From NCBI GenBank assembly GCA_021734595.1, contig JAIPIO010000012.1:1-25459 (forward strand): 25,459 nt of DNA. Direction: 5' to 3'. This stretch comes from Kiritimatiellales bacterium. GTDB lineage: Bacteria > Verrucomicrobiota > Kiritimatiellia > Kiritimatiellales > Pontiellaceae. Under the pieces are notes generated by a model. It saw only the letters and a list, made by a program, of their open reading frames with translations. It was not told where the DNA came from and searched no databases. Below, piece after piece: positions 22,635 to 25,459 of this stretch. Position numbers and translations under genes: made by a program. Every line of letters begins with the position of its first letter. Position 1 is the stretch's first letter.

Positions 22635-24713
22635 ATGAAAGTCGTCATAACCGAAAAGCCGTCTGTCGCACGCGATATCGCCTCGGTGCTGCAGATACAG
22701 AATAAGAAGTCCGGCTACATCGAAGGCCGCGGCTGCGCCATTACGTGGGCGTTTGGGCATCTGGTCACCTTGTTGGAGCCGGGTGAATACGACCCCGCCA
22801 TGAAAAAATGGCGAACCGAATACCTCCCCTTCATCCCCGACGAGTTCCGGCTCAAGCTCATCGACAACCAGGGCGTGGCCAAGCAGTTTGACACCATCAA
22901 GACCCTTTGCGAGCAGGCCGAGGAGATTGTATGCGCCACGGACGCCGGACGCGAAGGGGAACTCATCTTCCGCTACATCCTCGCGCTCAGCCATTGCGAG
23001 GACAAGCCGATCCGCCGCCTGTGGCTCAATTCGCTGACACCGGACGCCATCAAGGAGGCGTTCAAGAACCTGAAGGACGGTCACGAATACGATTCGCTCT
23101 ACGACGCCGCCCGCTGCCGCAGCGAAGCCGACTGGATTGTCGGGCTGAATGCCACGCGCTACTTTACCGTCCGTCACGGCCGCACCGGCGGCACCTCCGA
23201 CCGTGTGCTCTGGAGCATCGGCCGCGTGCAGACCCCGGTGCTGGCCATGATCGTCCACCGCGACGACGAGATTCTCCAGTTTACTCCCCAGCCCTTCTGG
23301 GAACTGACCACGCTCTACCGCGAGATTGCATTCAAATACACCGGTAAGCGCTTCGAAAAACCCGACAAGGCACAGGAACTGCTCGAAAAAATACAGGGGC
23401 AACCCTTCGAAATCATGTCTATCGACGGGAAGGATAAAAAGGAGCAACCGCCCCAGCTGTTCGACCTCACCACCCTGCAGCGCGAAGCCAACAAGCAGCA
23501 TGGGCTCTCCGCCGCCGACACCTTGGCGGCGACGCAAACCCTGTATGAAACCAAACTCGTGACCTATCCGAGAACGGACTCGCGCTATCTTAACAACGAC
23601 ATGAAGCCGCGCATCCCGAAAATCATGGAGCAGCTCCGACCGCTGCGGGCGGAACAGATCCAACCGCTCAACCTCGCCAAGCTTCCATTCACCAAGCGGA
23701 TCATCGACGACAAGAAGGTGACCGACCACCACGCCATCATTCCCACCGGTATCCAGCCCCGGCAGCTCGGGAAAAACGAACAGTTGATCTACGATCTGAT
23801 CACCACCCAGTTCATCGCCGCCTTCTATCCCGTCTGCCTCAAAAAAATCACCACCGTGAAGGGCGAAAGCAACCAAGTTGAATTCCAGGCCAAAGGCACA
23901 CAGATACTGGAACCCGGCTGGACCATCCTTTTCCCCAAGCCCCAGAAAAAAAACACCGAGGAAGAAGACGACCAACAAATGCCCGCCTTCGAAAAAGGCG
24001 AAAGCGGCCCGCACGAACCCATGCTGCGCGAAGGAACTACCAAGCCGCCAAATCACTTCACCGAAAACTCCCTGCTCGGAGCCATGGAAGCCGCCGGCAA
24101 ACAGGTCGACGACGACGCCCTGCGCGAAGCGTTGAAGGAACGCGGCATCGGAACCCCCGCCACCCGCGCCGCCATCATCGAAACCCTGCTGCGGCGCAAC
24201 TACATCGAACGGAACAAAAAACAGATCCTCGCCACCGACATGGGACGCTGCCTGATCGCCCTCATCCAGGATCCGATGCTCAAGTCGCCGGAAATGACCG
24301 GGATGTGGGAGGAGAAGCTCAAGAAGATCGAGCGCTCCGAAACCAAGGCCGCCGAATTCATGGAAGACATCGTCGACTACACCCGCAACCTCATCCACAC
24401 CAGCTCCGCCACCAGCATCGACCCCGCCCGCTGGGGTACGTGCCCCCTCTGCGGCAAAGAGATCATCAAAGGCAAGCGCGCCTACGGCTGTTCCGGCTGG
24501 AAAGAAGGCTGCACGTTTGTCCTGAACCCGAACCACAGCGGGCTCTCCCTGTCCGAAACCCAGGTCCGCACCCTGCTCCAGTCGCACATCCTGCCCTACT
24601 CCGTCCGAATCAAGGATGAACCCCGCCTGCTCGTCCTATCGCACATGGGCCACCCAATGGACATCAATATCCCCTCCGCCGACAAGCAGGTGAAAGACCG
24701 GAAGCCTCGGTAA
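22635..24713 (+). CDS. topB: DNA topoisomerase III (type IA)
   Basis: 692-residue type IA topoisomerase, which passes single strands to relax or decatenate DNA. The N-terminal Toprim domain has V-I-T-E-K-P-S-V-A-R and A-T-D-A-G-R-E-G-E-L. The active-site tyrosine is Tyr311 in V-T-Y-P-R-T-D-S-R-Y. Other core motifs are S-I-G-R-V-Q-T-P, D-H-H-A-I-I-P-T and G-I-G-T-P-A-T-R-A-A-I-I-E. The C-terminus carries one zinc-ribbon-like C-x2-C...C-x7-C segment (near 604-625). Length is normal for TopB. It is the only clear information-processing gene here and has no obvious tie to the glycan genes. It converges on the downstream sulfatase with only 10 bp between the stops and no clear terminator. Confidence 0.96.
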   Translation: MKVVITEKPSVARDIASVLQIQNKKSGYIEGRGCAITWAFGHLVTLLEPGEYDPAMKKWRTEYLPFIPDEFRLKLIDNQGVAKQFDTIKTLCEQAEEIVCATDAGREGELIFRYILALSHCEDKPIRRLWLNSLTPDAIKEAFKNLKDGHEYDSLYDAARCRSEADWIVGLNATRYFTVRHGRTGGTSDRVLWSIGRVQTPVLAMIVHRDDEILQFTPQPFWELTTLYREIAFKYTGKRFEKPDKAQELLEKIQGQPFEIMSIDGKDKKEQPPQLFDLTTLQREANKQHGLSAADTLAATQTLYETKLVTYPRTDSRYLNNDMKPRIPKIMEQLRPLRAEQIQPLNLAKLPFTKRIIDDKKVTDHHAIIPTGIQPRQLGKNEQLIYDLITTQFIAAFYPVCLKKITTVKGESNQVEFQAKGTQILEPGWTILFPKPQKKNTEEEDDQQMPAFEKGESGPHEPMLREGTTKPPNHFTENSLLGAMEAAGKQVDDDALREALKERGIGTPATRAAIIETLLRRNYIERNKKQILATDMGRCLIALIQDPMLKSPEMTGMWEEKLKKIERSETKAAEFMEDIVDYTRNLIHTSSATSIDPARWGTCPLCGKEIIKGKRAYGCSGWKEGCTFVLNPNHSGLSLSETQVRTLLQSHILPYSVRIKDEPRLLVLSHMGHPMDINIPSADKQVKDRKPR

Positions 24714-24723
24714 ATCAAACCCG

Positions 24724-25459
24724 TTACCTTTGGGCAAACTCGCCAAACGTATGCGGAAACTGTTTCACCTGTTTCCCCAGCAACTCCTTGTGTTTTTCGC
24801 GGATCGCTTTGTATTCAGGATTGTCCCACTCGTTCTTTTCCTGGCCGGGGTCGCGGCGAAGGTCGTAGAGCTGGTCGGGATCGAACGCGGCCGGATGCCG
24901 CTCCAGCATGATCTTGGATTTTCCCTTGCGATCACCGCCCGTGTGCAGCTGCGGTTTTTCCCTTGTCGGCAGTTCATGCCCTTCCGGGAACCGAAGCGCT
25001 ACATACTGCCACTCCTTCGTCACCACCGCGCGGGCATAGCCGAACTCGATCAACACACTGTCGCGAATCTCCGCTTTTGGGTTTCCAAACATTGGAACCA
25101 TGCTGAAACCATCCAGTACGCAATCCGCCGGAACCGCCGCCCCGCCCACATCCACCATCGTGGCCGTGATGTCCAGACTCGCAACGAGACTGCTACTCAC
25201 CTGCCGCGGTCGGATGCGACCTTTCCAGCTCACCGCCATCGGCACATGCGCGCCGCGCTCGAACGGCGAAAACTTGTCGATGCTCTGGTGGTCGCTCAGG
25301 AAAAAGACCAGCGTGTTTTCCTCCAGCCCCAGCTCGCGCAGCTTGCCCAGCAGGGCGCCAATGCTGTCGTCCAGCCAGGTCAGGATCGCCGCATCAGGAT
25401 TCGCTTTCGGAACATTTTCCCAAAACCGCTCCAGCATATCCTCCGTCGACGGCTGAACC
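24724..25459 (-). CDS. Sulfatase, C-terminal part (5' end beyond window)
   Basis: The reading frame is open to the right window edge (244 codons seen), so the true start and the formylglycine motif lie outside. Visible sulfatase features are T-W-L-D-D-S-I-G-A-L-L-G-K-L-R-E-L-G, V-F-F-L-S-D-H-Q with the late metal ligands (Gln where Gly is usual), and E-R-G-A-H-V-P-M-A-V-S-W-K-G. Further on are R-A-V-V-T-K-E-W-Q-Y-V-A-L-R-F-P and a D-Q-L-Y-D-L-R-R-D-P ending. It resembles the sulfatase at 1-2728 more than the other three, suggesting the same subfamily. It contains one perfect palindrome copy in frame. Confidence 0.88.
   Translation of the reverse strand, partial: VQPSTEDMLERFWENVPKANPDAAILTWLDDSIGALLGKLRELGLEENTLVFFLSDHQSIDKFSPFERGAHVPMAVSWKGRIRPRQVSSSLVASLDITATMVDVGGAAVPADCVLDGFSMVPMFGNPKAEIRDSVLIEFGYARAVVTKEWQYVALRFPEGHELPTREKPQLHTGGDRKGKSKIMLERHPAAFDPDQLYDLRRDPGQEKNEWDNPEYKAIREKHKELLGKQVKQFPHTFGEFAQR
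25083..25097. repeat. Single perfect palindrome TTCCAA-ACA-TTGGAA inside a sulfatase gene
   Basis: A perfect match, translated on the minus strand as V-P-M-F-G-N. It lies in a surface-loop-like segment of the sulfatase after L-D-G-F-S-M, in the same Pro-x-x-Gly codon phase as the copies at 3066, 3384 and 9270. Confidence 0.7.

Noticed and set aside
22593..24587. 664-codon minus-strand open frame opposite topB
   Set aside because: Phe/Gly/Asp-rich translation typical of an antisense frame of a GC-rich gene; topB on the plus strand has all type IA topoisomerase motifs.
24714..24723. Terminator between topB and the converging sulfatase
   Set aside because: Only a weak GGTAA/TTACC inverted repeat and no U-tract; not supportable.

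Overview
The window most likely comes from a marine, polysaccharide-degrading bacterium of the PVC superphylum. The best guess is Kiritimatiellota (Pontiella-like). This is inferred from gene content: five formylglycine-type sulfatases in 25 kb, two giant secreted beta-helix proteins, a GH95-type enzyme, a DUF1080 lipoprotein, a TRAP transporter, and a secreted-protein module built around a D-x-D-x-L-x-N-x-x-E-Y-x-L-G motif. There is no rRNA, tRNA, phage, IS or CRISPR, and no gene-free stretch over 300 bp.

Layout. Positions 1-2728 (-): a multidomain sulfatase that runs off the left edge. 2824-6426 (-) and 6689-10570 (+): two large secreted beta-helix proteins transcribed divergently from a 262 bp control region. 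22442 down to 10575 (-): a one-directional catabolic cluster in the order sulfatase, DUF1080 lipoprotein, GH95 glycosidase, sulfatase, shortened glycosidase-like protein, sulfatase with HEAT-like tail, then TRAP small membrane subunit, large membrane subunit and binding protein. 22635-24713 (+): DNA topoisomerase III. 24724-25459 (-): the C-terminal part of another sulfatase.

Proposed joint role (inference): sulfatases and the GH95 and beta-helix enzymes strip sulfate and sugars from a sulfated, possibly fucose-containing, algal polysaccharide outside the cytoplasm. The DUF1080 protein acts on (keto)glycoside intermediates, and the TRAP system imports an acidic product. No sulfatase-maturating enzyme lies in the window, so formylglycine formation must be supplied from elsewhere.

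The most unusual signal is non-coding. A 15-bp palindrome, TTCCAA-N3-TTGGAA, occurs eight times perfectly plus several near-matches. Three sets are triplets with centres 30-32 bp apart, close to three helical turns: one between the divergent promoters of the beta-helix genes, one upstream of the DUF1080 gene, and one inside a coding region. A degenerate pair is spaced 21 bp. Single copies inside genes often fall in the same codon phase, writing Pro-x-x-Gly. I do not recognise this as a described element. It looks like either the operator family of a widespread regulator or a small spreading repeat. A separate 70-bp double-hairpin element with a compensatory base change lies at 15413-15482.
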